From Leucosporidium creatinivorum (Eukaryota; Basidiomycota; Microbotryomycetes; Leucosporidiales; Leucosporidiaceae): 64,000 nucleotides of DNA. The notes under the pieces are model-generated. The model was not told the DNA's origin and made no database searches. It was given only the letters and a program-made list of their open reading frames with translations. This document shows positions 30,402-42,051 of this stretch, piece by piece. Positions within the stretch are counted from its first letter, which is position 1. Every line of letters starts with the position of its first letter. Made by a program: the position numbers and the translations under genes. The stretch spans positions 62,001 to 126,000 of the forward strand of contig BCKL01000013.1 of assembly GCA_001600635.1 (NCBI GenBank), given 5' to 3'.

Positions 30402-31115
30402 CCCGCTCGTGTTGGTCTGGGGAGGTGGTGGAGGAAAGGAAAGAGTTGCTGGCCCCACCAATCTCTCCATCGCCAGAGTCTCGGCGCTTCTTCGGCTTGG
30501 GAAATGACGACTCGCTCGGCGTGGGCGTGGCGCTAAGAGCTGCTGTAGGACAGTGTTGTCGATGCGAGAAGTCTGTACGGTACAGGAAGCTGGTAATAAG
30601 CGACCGGAACTCGAGCGGCGCAGAGCACCGAGAGCGTCGAAGCGCCGAGAGGTCGGTCAAGGGGTTGTACTTACGGCTCGAGAGGGCTCCAAGAAGTAAA
30701 AAACAGTCTTCCTACCAATCTAAAGTACATCGATCAACACGAGAAGGGAAAGCGGCTTAGCTCTACTCACTCACCGGCGCCGAGCAGCCAAGCCGAAGCT
30801 TCCTCTTCCAATCACCCGAACCACGGCTGTCGAGCGACTTCTCACGCGAGCTGACGTGTCCCCCGCTGAGGCTGCTGCTCCCAAAGCCCTGCAGCGAGTA
30901 GAGATGAAGCGAGTCGAGACGCGTCTACTCCGCCGACGAATCTCAGTCGGGTATCGAACGCCGAGAGTGGGCTGGCAGAGGTGTAAAGAGCATCTTGGAC
31001 CATCCAAGTGCAGTGCGAGGCCGGATTGAAGTACAGCAAAGATGTGGCGAAGGACAAGAGGGAAGTCGAGGTCCGCCCTGCTTCTCACCCTCTCGCTTTA
31101 CGCTCACCTCGCAAC
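30402..31115. promoter_or_regulatory. Divergent intergenic region, invertase / ERG26
   Basis: About 714 nt between opposite start codons, the longest divergent gap among protein genes with assigned functions here. Both promoters must lie within it. I see no clear TATA box or sterol- or glucose-response element I could name with confidence. Confidence 0.4.
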
Positions 31116-32621
31116 ATGGGCTCAGAATCTTACTTGGTCATCGGAGGTGAGTCTAGTATGCTACAGAAGGCTCTAGAGCGCTACTAAGCACCTTTCAACG
31201 AGCAGGAGAGGGATTCTTGGGGTCGACTCTGGTCAAAGCGCTCGTCGCGCGCTACCCCGAGGCCAGCGTCTCGTCGCTCGACATCGTACAGCGCCAGTTC
31301 CCCGACAAGCCTGTATGGACCTTCTACTCGGCCGACCTCACATCGCTTGAATCGCTCGCTACCGCCATCAAAGCCTGCGGGGCCACGACCGTCTTCCACA
31401 CCGCGTCGCCTTGGACTGGCTCGGGTGCCGAGCTGTGTGAGAAGGTCAACGTGCAGGGCACTCAGACTATCGTCGATGCTTGCGTGCAGGAGGGCGTCAA
31501 GAAGCTCGTCTTCACCAGCAGCGCCGGCACCGTCTACAACGGCGAGGACTTGATCAACGTCGACGAGCGCATGCCGTTCCCCGAAGTTGGGCTGGACCCC
31601 TACAACGTCACCAAGGTGAGCAGGTAGAGCTTGTCGGCGACGCTGCAGCGAATTAGCTAACGAGCTGCTCGCTCGCTCTCATCTCGCAGGCCAAGGCAGA
31701 GACCATCGTCCTCTCCTCGAACGGCAAGGGCGGCCTCTTGACCGTCGCTCTTCGCCCTGCTGGAATCTTCGGGTGAGTATGCAGCTTCATACCGCGGCCG
31801 AGCTCCGCTGACCACTGCTATAGACCCGGTGACCGTCAGGCGCTCCCTGGAGTCCTCGACGTCCTCAAGTCCGGCAAGACCAACTTCCAAATCGGCAACA
31901 ACACCAACCTCTTCGACTGGACCTACGTCGACAACGTCGTCCACGCCCACCTCGTCGCCGCCGAGCGCCTCGACAAGAAGGTGCACCGCAGGGAGCTCGA
32001 CACCCGAATGGCCCCCGTCGACAAGGACATCCCTCGCCGTCTCCTCCCTACTTCCACCTACCGCCCTCCCTCCCTCCTCGAGCTCGAGCAGAAGATCGAC
32101 CCCTCCTTCGAGAACACCTCCGAGCCCGACGCCCCCCTCTTCGCCGGTCGCAACCGCTTCGACCAGTTCTACCCCGACCAGGAGTTTGTCGAGGGAGGCG
32201 ACATGACCGTCGCGGGAGAGGCCTTCTTCATCACCAACGGAGAGCCTATCCCCTTCTGGGACTTCCCTCGCGCCGTTTGGGCCGAGTACAATGGACATGT
32301 ACCGAGCTGGGTCATCCCCCTTCCCGTCGGCGTCGGACTCGCTGCTGCTGGAATCGGAGAGGGAATCGGCTACCTCACCGGCAAGACTCCCAATCTCACC
32401 CGTGGTAAGGTCGTCTACTCGACTGTGCACCGTTACTACAACATTGAGAAGGTGAGCTCTCTGTCTCATCTCGGCGCTGGTCGCTTCGCTCACTCGCTCT
32501 CCTTTCGCAGGCTCGGCGTGTACTGGGATACGAGCCCATCGTAGGCCTGCAAGAGGGTGTCAAGAGGGCTGTGGCATGGTACAAGGCCAACGAGACTGAG
32601 GCACAAAAGCCCAAGGCGTAA
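31116..32621 (+). CDS. ERG26: Sterol-4-alpha-carboxylate 3-dehydrogenase (decarboxylating)
   Basis: Removes the C4 carboxyl during ergosterol synthesis at the endoplasmic reticulum. Exons 31116-31146, 31206-31615, 31690-31772, 31824-32451 and 32511-32621 give 420 residues. The NAD-binding turn GGEGFLGSTLV is near the start, TSSAGTVYNGEDLINVDE and the catalytic YNVTK are in the middle, and LRPAGIFGPGDRQALPG and NLFDWTYVDNVVHAHL match yeast Erg26 closely. Compared with the yeast enzyme there is an extra segment of roughly 65 residues between LVAAERLDKK and GEAFFITNGEPIPFW. The 3' end is convergent with the lipase gene, about 130 nt apart. Confidence 0.94.
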
Positions 32622-32752
32622 GGCCTCGGCGCACCCTTCTCCCCATCTGTTTTCCCACTCCATATACCCCTAGTCGTCAGAGGTTCGCAATGCACAGCTT
32701 ATTACGGTACATCTGGTCGCGCTCCGAAAGACCCTTGTCGCGAGGGCAACGC

Positions 32753-35700
32753 CTACAGCGCGTTGATTGCATCCAAGTACTCGCGCGGGAGGTGCGATTT
32801 AACGAGATCGGCTTCTAAGAATGGGATGGAGTAGAAGGGAGGGGGTCGCTCGACTGCGTAGATACCAAACACGGGCGTCTCCTCCTCGTCGTCGTCCTCG
32901 CCGTTGGCCTGCCTCGCAGCCAGCTCCTCTTCCAGGTCCTTGCGCCGAGCCGCCTCGAGGTCGGGCGGAAGGCGGTCGACATGGAAGCACTTGCCCGCTG
33001 GGATGGCCATGAGGGAGGAGACCTCTCCATCGCCATCCATCTCGCACCTCCACCCCCACGCCTTATCCTCGATCTCCTTCCTCTCGCGCTCCTTCTCCGA
33101 CTGACCCTCCTCCCCTCCCTCGACCACCGCGCCCTCGGCTCCACCAAGGCCCTTCCATTTCCACCACGCTCCCAAAATCTCACTCTTCCCATGCTCGCCC
33201 TTCTTCCGCTCCCCCAACCATCTCCTTCGATTCTTGGCGAGTCGGCCGAGCGCCCTCCTCAGCTCCCGAACTTGAGGGATGCCCATGCGGCAAACGGCGT
33301 CGGGTCCAAGCGATACTGATACGACAAGAGGGACCTTGCCGAACGAACAGCGATGGGCGAGGGTGAGGCCGACGGAGGCGGGATGGGCGAAGCAGATGGC
33401 GCGGACGGGTCGACCGGCTGGGAGACCGCAAGAGGGGTTGATGGTCCAGCTGCCTTTATCGCAGATGGGAGCGTTGGAAGAGGAGGAGGAGATGGAAGGG
33501 TCGGCGGGCGTGTATTCTCCGAGGAGGAAGGCAAGAGTCGAGGCGATGGCGGCGCCGAGCGAATGGCCGTTGAAGACCAGCGAGTAGCCCGTTTCCTCGA
33601 GTGAGGCCTTGAGCTTGGCGAAGAGGGGTGAGTTCTCCGGGTCGAGTAGTCGTTGAGCGGCGGCGAGGATGCCAGCATGGGCGAGGAAGTCCTCTCGGCC
33701 GCCGTCGTGGCGGAGGGAGGGAAGCGAGACGGTCTCCATGCCCGCTTCGAGATCGGTGCGGCTGTAGGGCGAAGCTAGATGTCAGATGAAAGTTGAAGCC
33801 ACAAGATTAATCACGTACATGTCGGCGAGTGACTGAGTGCCCCTCACGACGCAGACGACCTCGCCGTGCAAGTCGTCTCGAAGCAGGTAGAACTGAGGCT
33901 CGTATATGTCCTCGAGTGCATCTGCGTCCGGCTTGGAGGGCACTCCCGTATAGTGCTTTTGGACTGCGAGATGTAGCGAGTCAGCGAACATCCCCATCTC
34001 AACGAGGGTGAGGCAACTCACTGGCGACGTGAAGCACCTGCGAAGTCTTGTGGTCGACGCCGCCGAGATGGGTGAAGACCCGATGAGGAAGAGTTTGATG
34101 ATTGACTCCAGGAGTGAAGAGAGGGGAAGGAGGAGCGAGGATGTAGGAGTGGAGACCGTAAGAAGCGGTAGCGAGGCGGACATGTCGGCGAAGGAGGGTA
34201 GTGAAGTCGGAGGCGAGCTCTGTGGGAGATTCGGCGATAGGTCTGAGCGGAGGGGAGCTGGGCTCTCCGACGAGGGACCGGGGCGAAGGAGGGAAGGAGA
34301 AGCCGGGGAGTGTGCCGTTGAGGTCGAGAGGAGGGAGTTCTTCGAGGTCGTCCTCCATAGGTGCGCCTCGAGGGGAGAAGGAAGGAGTGAAGGAGAGGCT
34401 GTCGAATGGGTCGTTGAGGATACGACCTTCCATGATCGAGTCTCCTCCTCCCGTGACGAGTAGGCTCTCGCCTTCCTCATCGTTGAGCGTCCATCGCTTC
34501 GAGTGACCTCGGTTGAGACCTGGTCGCTGCTCGAGACTAATGCGACGCTTCGTGGAGCGACGGCGAAGGAGTGGTGCAATGTAGGGTGTTCCAGGCGAGT
34601 CGGCTGAAGCGTCGACGGGAGGGTTGTCGCCGTTGAGGAGGATGAGATTGCCGGGCCCCTCGGCGAGCCAGCGCTCCTTCGACACTGCGTGAGTAGAAAG
34701 GGTCAGTCTGGGGAAGAATGGAGTGCAAGACGCTCAAGAGAGAGCGCTCACTAGCCTGAATAGCCATCAACTCGAACAGGCCCAATCCCACGCTCCACAC
34801 TCCCAACCGCACTCCATCTTCGGCGCACACCTTGTCCCATTCCTTCCTGCACAGCGCGATGTACTCCTTCACGACAATCGATAAATCGGTCTTGCCCCTC
34901 AGGTTGAGCCCAACCCAATGGAGGAAGAGCACGACGGACCGAAGCGTGAGGGTGAGGGAGACGACGAGAGCCCACGTATGGACGAGGACGAAAACGGCGA
35001 ATCCGAATAGATGAAGGATGGCGCCGAAGAGTCCTCCAACGCTGGCGAGCCCTTGGTCTAAGCTGCCGCCGGTCTCGGGTGCGCCGACGAGGATCCAGAT
35101 GAGCAGGTCGGCGTGGGCGCGAAGCTGGCTCTGCATCGTGGTGACGGTGGCGGCGATGACGCGGTCGGTAGGGGTGAGAGGGGGTGGTGTAAGGGGCTTG
35201 GTTGTTGGGTGCTGAGCGTCGAAGTTGTTAGTGATGACCCTCGGGTTTGGTCTTCGGCGCTGGCGGATGGAGAAGTAGCCCTCGTCGAGGCCGGGCTTGA
35301 CGGGAGGTTCTTCAGGGACGAGCGGTAGTGGTGAAGGCTCGGCGTCGTCGAACATGGGTCGCAGTGAGGGTTTGGGAGGGGCAAAGTCGAGAGGTGTGGG
35401 AGGGATGGCGTCGGGAGAAGCGGTCGAGAGGGGGCCGGTCAGGGCGGGAGTCTCGAAGGAGAAGAGCGGAGGACTGAGAGGTGAGGGGGAAGCGCCGAAG
35501 AGGGACATGGGCGTAGCGGCGACGAGCTTGTGCTGCACCTCGGCGATGATGGCCTCCTCCCTTTCCTCGGTGCTGCCTGGCGACTCGTCCGGATATTCCC
35601 TTCTCTCCTGCCGCAGGCGGTTGGCGAGTCTCCTCCCTATCCGCTGACCGTACTCGAAGCCCTTCATGCCCTGCTCTGCACGCTCCACTCGCCGCCGCTC

Positions 35701-36536
35701 CTTCTTGATCGTCCCGGGCGTAGTGTCCGAAGGGTCGTCCTTCCATCGACGGTAGTAGGGCCCACTGTCGACTCCTCCTGGTGGACCGAGAGCCGTGACG
35801 AGTTTGGAAGCGGTAGCGAGGAGAGAGGCGGGGAAGGCTGGAGGAGGAGGGCGGTCACGAGCGTAGGCGCGAGCTTCACGACGAGCTCGAGCGCTCGTTT
35901 CTCGGGCGAAGCGAGTGCCGAGGAGGCCTGTCGAGGTTAATAGGGTGTCATTTAGTTTCGCTATAGCTCTGCTATGAAGAGCGGAATCTCACCTTCGAAG
36001 GATTGCGCCGTTGAACGGTCGTCGAGGAAAGGAGGGGGAAGGAGGAGAGCGCCGGAGGTATCGGTAGGGCCGTCCTTCCATCCTCCTGGCAAGCCTATCG
36101 GGCTCGGTGGGAGGTCCTCTGACAACGTATCATCCCGTGTCTGCTCCCTCGACCGGCGAAACCCTTGTTGGAGTGGAGGGATCTCGTCGTCGTCCAGCTG
36201 CGTATCCTCATGCGAACGTGCGCGAGCTAGGGTGAATCCGAGCTCTGGTCCTAGGGAGAACTGGGCTGCACCAGCATCTCCTTTCCTTCGAGCGAGCAAG
36301 GAGGACCGTCGCAAGAGCCCAGCGCTGGGACTGGTTGACCTCGGTCTTGATGCCGATTCTCGCGCGCGACTTGCTCCCAGCAGAGCTGAGATGGCCGAAA
36401 GAGCTCCAGCTGAGACGGGCTGGGCGGGTTGAGCTATCGGTACATTATGGGTCGATTTGGTGGAAGAGAGCCCTGGATGCGAAGGCAGCGGCGAGGCGAG
36501 CGGGCGGTAGGCTGCTGGCTGAGGAGGCGACATCAT
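32753..36536 (-). CDS. Large membrane lipase, class 3 (diacylglycerol lipase-like)
   Basis: Exons on the minus strand: 35993-36536, 34752-35927, 34022-34684, 33819-33963 and 32753-33761, giving 1178 residues. The N-terminal 400 residues are Ser/Pro/Arg-rich and probably cytosolic and disordered. From about 440 to 530 come hydrophobic segments (ADLLIWILVGAP, AILHLFGFAVFVLVHTWALV) suggesting membrane insertion. The C-terminal alpha/beta-hydrolase shows VVCVVRGTQSLADIRTDL, typical of lipase-3 enzymes, and the nucleophile elbow NGHSLGAA (Ser about 910), followed by FAHPASVG and an Asp in SLGPDAVCRM. Overall order resembles animal sn-1 diacylglycerol lipase. The last intron acceptor was chosen inside the 33739-33780 stretch because it yields the expected RTDL. 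Substrate is inferred. Confidence 0.85.
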
Positions 36537-36841
36537 GCTGGCCGAGGTATACTCTTGAGAGCTGAGCCAAGCGAGTCGGAGCTGGAGTAGGCGAGATGTA
36601 GCAAACCAAGTGCCCCAGCGAGAGCGAAACGGAGAAGGCAGAGATTTGGCCGCCCCCTCGCCGACTACTTTCAACCCTTCGCGCGTCCAGCACGAGACTT
36701 GCCTCCGACGCTTTTACATTCGATCATATCTCTTGCCTCGCTCGATTCGCTGTAGCTCGATATAGGATCGTAAAGGAGGATTGCGACTCGCCTACACGTA
36801 CCATTCAGCGCCCTACTCGCGCCGTTCGCCCTCGAAGCGAC
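36537..36841. promoter_or_regulatory. Divergent promoter region, lipase / OPT transporter
   Basis: About 305 nt between opposite start codons. The minus-strand frame is open back to 36674 without an ATG. No specific regulatory site identified. Confidence 0.4.
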
Positions 36842-39678
36842 ATGGCGGCAGCGGTCGGCTCCACTTCGGCGACGAGGCCTGTAGCAGAGCAGGACGATGC
36901 AGAGTTCACTGTGAGTAGTATGTATCTGTCAGACGAATGCACCCCTGCTCACTCTACTCTCCCTTCGCTCTTCAGGCGCGAGCGGTCATCGTCGGCTTGC
37001 TGATAGGAATCTTGCTTGCCTTCACCAACATGTACTTCGGTCTACAGTCGGGATGGATCTCCATGATGTCTCTTCAGGTGTGTGCTCTTGCTCTGCAGCT
37101 CCAGCAGCTATCAGCCCGCATAGCTGCCTAGCTGCTTGCTAATCACTACTTCCTGCACAGGCTTCGCTGCTTGGATTCGCCGTCTTCAAGGTCCTGCCGC
37201 AATCTCCTTTCTTCAGCAATCGTCCATTGACGGTACACGAGAACGTAAGTTACCTGCACCGAAGCAGCTCGGTCGACATCATGCTGAACCCCTCCTCCCT
37301 CAGATCGTACTGCAGACCACAGCAGTCGCAACCGGCACTCTTCCCCTCGCCGCCGGTCTCGTCGGAGTCATCCCCGCCCTCGCACAGCTCACCGAGAAGC
37401 TCGACGGCGCCTCTCCCATCATACTCTCCCCTCTCGCCCTCTGCGCATGGTGTTTCGCCGTCGCCTTCTTTGGAGTCTTCCTCGCTGTACCTCTACGACG
37501 ACAGGTCATCGTCAAGGAGAAGCTCGTCTTCCCGAGCGGAACAGCCACCGCGCAGATCATCAGCGTGCTGCACGAGGTTCCGGCGCCTGGAGCGAAGCCG
37601 GTCGGAGGCTATCGCCCTCTTGCGACGAGCGATGGAGAGGAGGGGCAGGGGGAGGCTGAACCGACAAAGATCGACAAAAGTGGATGGAACGCGCTCCTGC
37701 ACAGCTTCGCCCTTTCAGCTGGCTTCACTGTGAGCTGGGGAGCCGCTTCCGTACTCGGCGTTCGCTGACGCTTCCCCTCTCGCAGCTGCTGAGCTTGGCG
37801 TTCCCCGTCGTTTACGCCATCCCCATTTTCAACATCTTTGGTAACCTCGCGCACGACTGGCTGTGGTGGTGAGCCTTTCGTTTGCTCTCGGAAGCTTGGC
37901 GCAGATCTGACCTCGCCTTCACCTCAGGTTCTCGCCTTCCTTCAGCTACATGGGTCAAGGTGGGCTCCGATGCTTCGAGAAGCCCTATCTCTACTGACTC
38001 TGAGCTGTACAGGTATTATCATGGGACTTCCCATCACCGCCAGCATGAACCTCGTGAGTCCCCTTCGCTTGCTCCCTCGCGACCTTTGCTCATACCTTCT
38101 TCCTCTCAGGGAATGCTCTGTGGGTGGGCTGTCCTCAGCCCTCTCGCCAAGCATATGGGCTGGGCTCCCGGACCCGTCTCTAGCTCATACGATGGCTCTC
38201 GAGGTCGGTCGTCTTCCTCTGCGCTCTCTCCCGCTCTCGGCTCACCCCTTCTCGCCTCCAGGATGGATCCTCTGGCCCGCTCTCGCCATCATGATGGCCG
38301 AAAGTCTCCTCTCCATCTCGATGGTCACCTTCTCCGCCCTCGCTGGCCCTCTCGGCCTGAAAGAACGAACAGTCGCCATCGACGACGACGAGACTCGGTC
38401 CCTTGATGAGCGGGAGGAGGAATCTCCCGTCGTTGGCGGGAGGAGCGAGGAAGAGGCGGATAGGAACGTCGTGCTGGGTGGAGTAGTCCTCAGCTGTGTG
38501 GCCTGTGTTGTGCTCGTTGCGATTGTGTTCGGCGAGGAGGGGATCAAGTGGTGGGCGACATTGATCGCGCTGGTCTTGGCCTCCATCTTCAGTGTGCTTG
38601 GGTGTGTCCCTTCCTTCATCTTCTCCTTCCTCGGTCACACCGAACTGACATCCTCCTCTCTTCGCAGAGTTCGCGCTTTGGGCGAAACCGACCTCAACCC
38701 CGTTTCCGCCATCGGCAAAATCAGCCAGCTTCTCTTTGCCGTCGTGCAGGTCAGTCGATAATCTTGATCGTCTTTCTTAGACTACGAGCTGACAAGTTGA
38801 CTCCCTACAGCCCCACAACATCGTCGCCAACCTCATTGCTGGAGGCATCAGTGAGGCCGGCGCTCAGCAAGCCGGCGACCTCATGCAGGATCTCAAGACG
38901 GGTCATTTGCACGGCGCAAGTCCCAAGGCTCAATTTCAGGGACAGGTGAGCTTCATAGAGCTGCTAGTATGTGCAGCAGCTGACTCGAAACCTCCCTTCG
39001 CAGATGATCGGCTCGCTTGCCTCGGTCTTCGTCTCCTCCGGAATCTATGTTCTCTACCGCAACCTCTACGACCTTCCCTCGACCAACTTCCCCGTACCAA
39101 CAGCCGCCATCTGGTGAGTTCTCTCGCTCTGCCGCCCATTTTCCTCGGCTCGGCGCTAACCTCGGCCTCACCATCTCAGGCTCAACCTCGCCCGCCTTGT
39201 CAACAACGGCGAGCTACCTCCTCGCAGCAAGGAGGCAATGCTCATCTTTGGAATGTCGTTTGTCGTGCTCGCCGGCCTGAAGATGGTTTCGAAGGGTCGC
39301 CAAACGCTAGGCTGGACTCGATTCGTCCCATCGGGGTGAGCTGCCCTTCGCCTCGCCTACAAGCTCCGCTCGCTGACCTCGCCCCACATCTCCAGTATCG
39401 CCTTCGCCATCGGCTTCATCAACACCCCCTCCTTCTCCATCGCCCGACTCATCGGCGGCCTGATCTCCTACTTCGCGATGAAGCGACACCGCTCCAACCA
39501 CGCTGGAGCGTCCTCTTCACATCTCGAGAACATTGGGCTCATCATCGTCGCTTCGGGCTTTGTCCTCGGCGAGGGACTGGCTAGTATTGTTGGATTAGTG
39601 GTGAAGAGCGCGGGAGGAGGACCGTTGAGCTGCTGGGGATGTGATCTTGGGGGTGGTGGATACTGTGGTGGATGCTGA
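36842..39678 (+). CDS. Oligopeptide transporter family (OPT/YSL) membrane protein
   Basis: Polytopic transporter of the OPT superfamily, which carries peptides or metal chelates; the layout resembles the uncharacterised yeast YGL114W group. Exons 36842-36910, 36976-37077, 37161-37244, 37304-37729, 37786-37868, 37928-37959, 38013-38053, 38110-38203, 38262-38601, 38668-38749, 38811-38945, 39004-39113, 39180-39335 and 39396-39678 give 678 residues. Signatures are LLAFTNMYFGLQSGWISMMS in the first helix, VFPSGTATAQII, ITASMNLGMLCGWAVLSPL, QPHNIVANLIAGGI and VPTAAIWLNLARLVN. About a dozen or more hydrophobic segments are visible. The last 16 residues hold four cysteines (CWGCDLGGGGYCGGC), unusual for the family. 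Substrate unknown. Confidence 0.9.
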
Positions 39679-39978
39679 GATGCTAGCTTAGATCTATTGC
39701 TGTGTGTTCATAGAGCCCTGGGTACCTTCAGAAGCGGTCAAGACGGGCGAAGCGAGAGCCGAGCAGCCGAGGCTCACTCAAGGCAAGGTAGCGAGGGACG
39801 AGAAAGGTGTATGCCATTGGCGTCTATACTGTAACCACCGATCAAAGCGTACTAAGCGTCTAACCCCCGTCTACATTACTCCAAGCCCTCTTCCATCTCG
39901 ACCGCAACTGTCTACTGGCTGCGAAGGGGCAGATTCGGGTCAGCGACTGCTCCTCAGCTCTAGGGAGGCGAGCCAAAC
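39679..39978. other. Intergenic between convergent OPT and threonine aldolase genes
   Basis: About 300 nt containing both 3' ends. Nothing else recognised. Confidence 0.5.
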
Positions 39979-41626
39979 TCACTTCTTGCCGTAAGCGGTA
40001 CCGAGGCGAGCGATAGGAGGCTGGATGTTGCCAGCGTAGGTGCCGCGAGCGAAGCGCTGGTTCTGCTCCTCGTCAATCTCCATCTTTGGCGCGTCCTTGA
40101 ACTCCTCCTTCATCTCCCTCACGACGTCAAGCAGGTCATCCACGGCCTGCCTGGTGACCTGGAAGTGCACGACGACGCGGTGAGAGCCGAGAGTGACGCC
40201 GCGGGTCTTTGCGCGAGCGGCGAGCTCGTGGATGGGGAAACCGATGGACTTGGGGTCGATCCACAGCATGTCTGTAGATGTCTAGAGTCAGCAAGTGGTC
40301 GTAGATGACAGGAGAGGTCGAAGAAACTCACTGGTCTCGACGGGAAGCATGAGGTGAACGCCGAGGTCGGCGAGGTTGCGGGCGAGGTAGGAAGCGAGCT
40401 CGTGAGTGCCGGGGAGGAGGGGAAGGTGGTGGTCGAGGCAGTAGTTGGCGGCGGCGGCGAGTCCACCAGACTGACGGATTCCTCCACCGAAGCACTTGCG
40501 GAACCACTGCGAGGAAGGGAGGGTCAGACTGAGCTTCTTCGCGATGAGAAGTAGCGGAGAACGAACCTTGCAGCGCTCGATGAACTTCTTGGGGCCGACG
40601 AGAACCCTGGGAGAGGTGCAAGAGGTTAGCGAGCTCCTGAGATGCGCCGTACTCGGACTCACGATCCGATGGGAGCGCCGAGACCCTTGCTCATGCACAG
40701 CGAGACGGTATCGAATGGCGCGCAGAGCTCCTCGAGAGAGGTACCAGTCTTGGCGACGACCTCCCACATCCTAGCACCATCGCAGTGCATGATGATGCCC
40801 TCCGAGCGCATAGCATCCGAGATCCTGACGACCTCCTCCTGAGGGAAGACCATGCCCGAGAGGGTGTTCTCGAGGGCGACGAGCTTGGTGGGAGCACTGT
40901 GGATGTCCTCTCCGAAAACGGCGTTGTCGATGACCTCCTCGAGAGTGAGGTGGTGGCCGTTCTTTGGGGGCACGGCGTGGGAAGTGGCCTGCGAGTGGAA
41001 GGCGACTCCTCCGGCTTCGTAGAGGTGGACGTGGGAGCGAGCGTCGAGGATGATGGAGTGAGGAGGTTGGGTAAGGTGAGCGCGAATGGCAAGCTGGTTG
41101 GTCTGTGGTACATCGAGAGAATGTCAGCCTGGCGTGCTTCGGCGCGCGAATGGCAGCTTTCGGCGAGGGCTCACCATGGTACCGCTGACAGCGAACATGG
41201 CAGCCTCCTTGCCAGCAAGCTTGGCGATACGCTCCTGCAGGTCGTTGGTAGCTTGGTCCTCCTACAGCAGAAAGCGCAGTTTGTCAGCGAGGCCGAACTT
41301 TGTTGCGTCGCGCCCGCTTCGGCGAGGAGCAAACTCACGCCGTAGACATCGTCTCCGCGACTGGCCTCAGCCATGACCTTGAAGATGTCATCCACAGGGG
41401 TGGTGATGGTGTCGCTGTAGGGTCAAACGGAAGTCAGCCAACGTCTCGCTCGCCCGCTCGCCGCCGCATCTTTCAAAGTCGACAGAGTGCCTTTTGAGGC
41501 AACTGGCAACCTGCAGACCCGCGAAGGGCGGTAGAGCGAAAGCAGCAAGACTCACGTCCTGAAGTCACGAGCAATCTGCTTGGCCTTGATCTCGTTGGCG
41601 GCGGCGCCAGAAACAGCTTGAGTCAT
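39979..41626 (-). CDS. GLY1: Low-specificity threonine aldolase
   Basis: PLP enzyme cleaving threonine or allo-threonine to glycine and acetaldehyde; main non-SHMT source of glycine in many fungi. Exons on the minus strand: 41556-41626, 41339-41414, 41175-41261, 40663-41102, 40567-40606, 40332-40506 and 39979-40271, giving 393 residues. Visible are DDVYGEDQATNDLQERIAKL, KEAAMFAVSGTMTNQLAI, the [19 protein letters not shown] MHCDGARMWE, and the PLP lysine in LCMSKGLGAPIGS. The C-terminus has VTLGSHRVVVHFQVT. No organelle signal is evident, so it is probably cytosolic. Confidence 0.95.
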
Positions 41627-42051
41627 GTTGAAGGGAAGGGAGAGTTTGGTGGAAGGGTTGTTGAAACCGCGAAGGGAGAGCGAAAGCTGCTGAGGGAGTG
41701 GAAACGAAGGAGAGCGCTACAGGAAGCTGCTACAGGAAACCGGGCGCGAGAAGAAGGCGAGCGAGGCGAAACGACGAGGGTGAAGAAGGAAGCAGACGTG
41801 CGAGTCGCGTTCTGAGCCTGAGGATCGCCCGGGGGGAAGACCGAGGTTTTTTGCAAGCAATCAGAGAAGGAGCGGATACTGTGGTACATCGCTCTAGACC
41901 GTCTCTCTCGCTCCTTGAACTCTCCTGAGCCGATTCGCTTCAGACTCGAGCCCAAGCCGAGTGGCGCCGAACCTTTGCTCGGCTCATGAATCGAGGACGC
42001 CTCAGGATAGGACACAAAACCGATAGTTCTTTTTAGCTTCGGACTCGACAT
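41627..42051. other. Intergenic upstream of GLY1
   Basis: About 425 nt between two minus-strand genes, containing the GLY1 promoter and the 3' UTR of arginase. No additional feature recognised. Confidence 0.5.

Noticed and set aside
31657-32493. 278-codon minus-strand open frame opposite ERG26
   Set aside because: Shadow of the conserved ERG26 exon; no domain resemblance.
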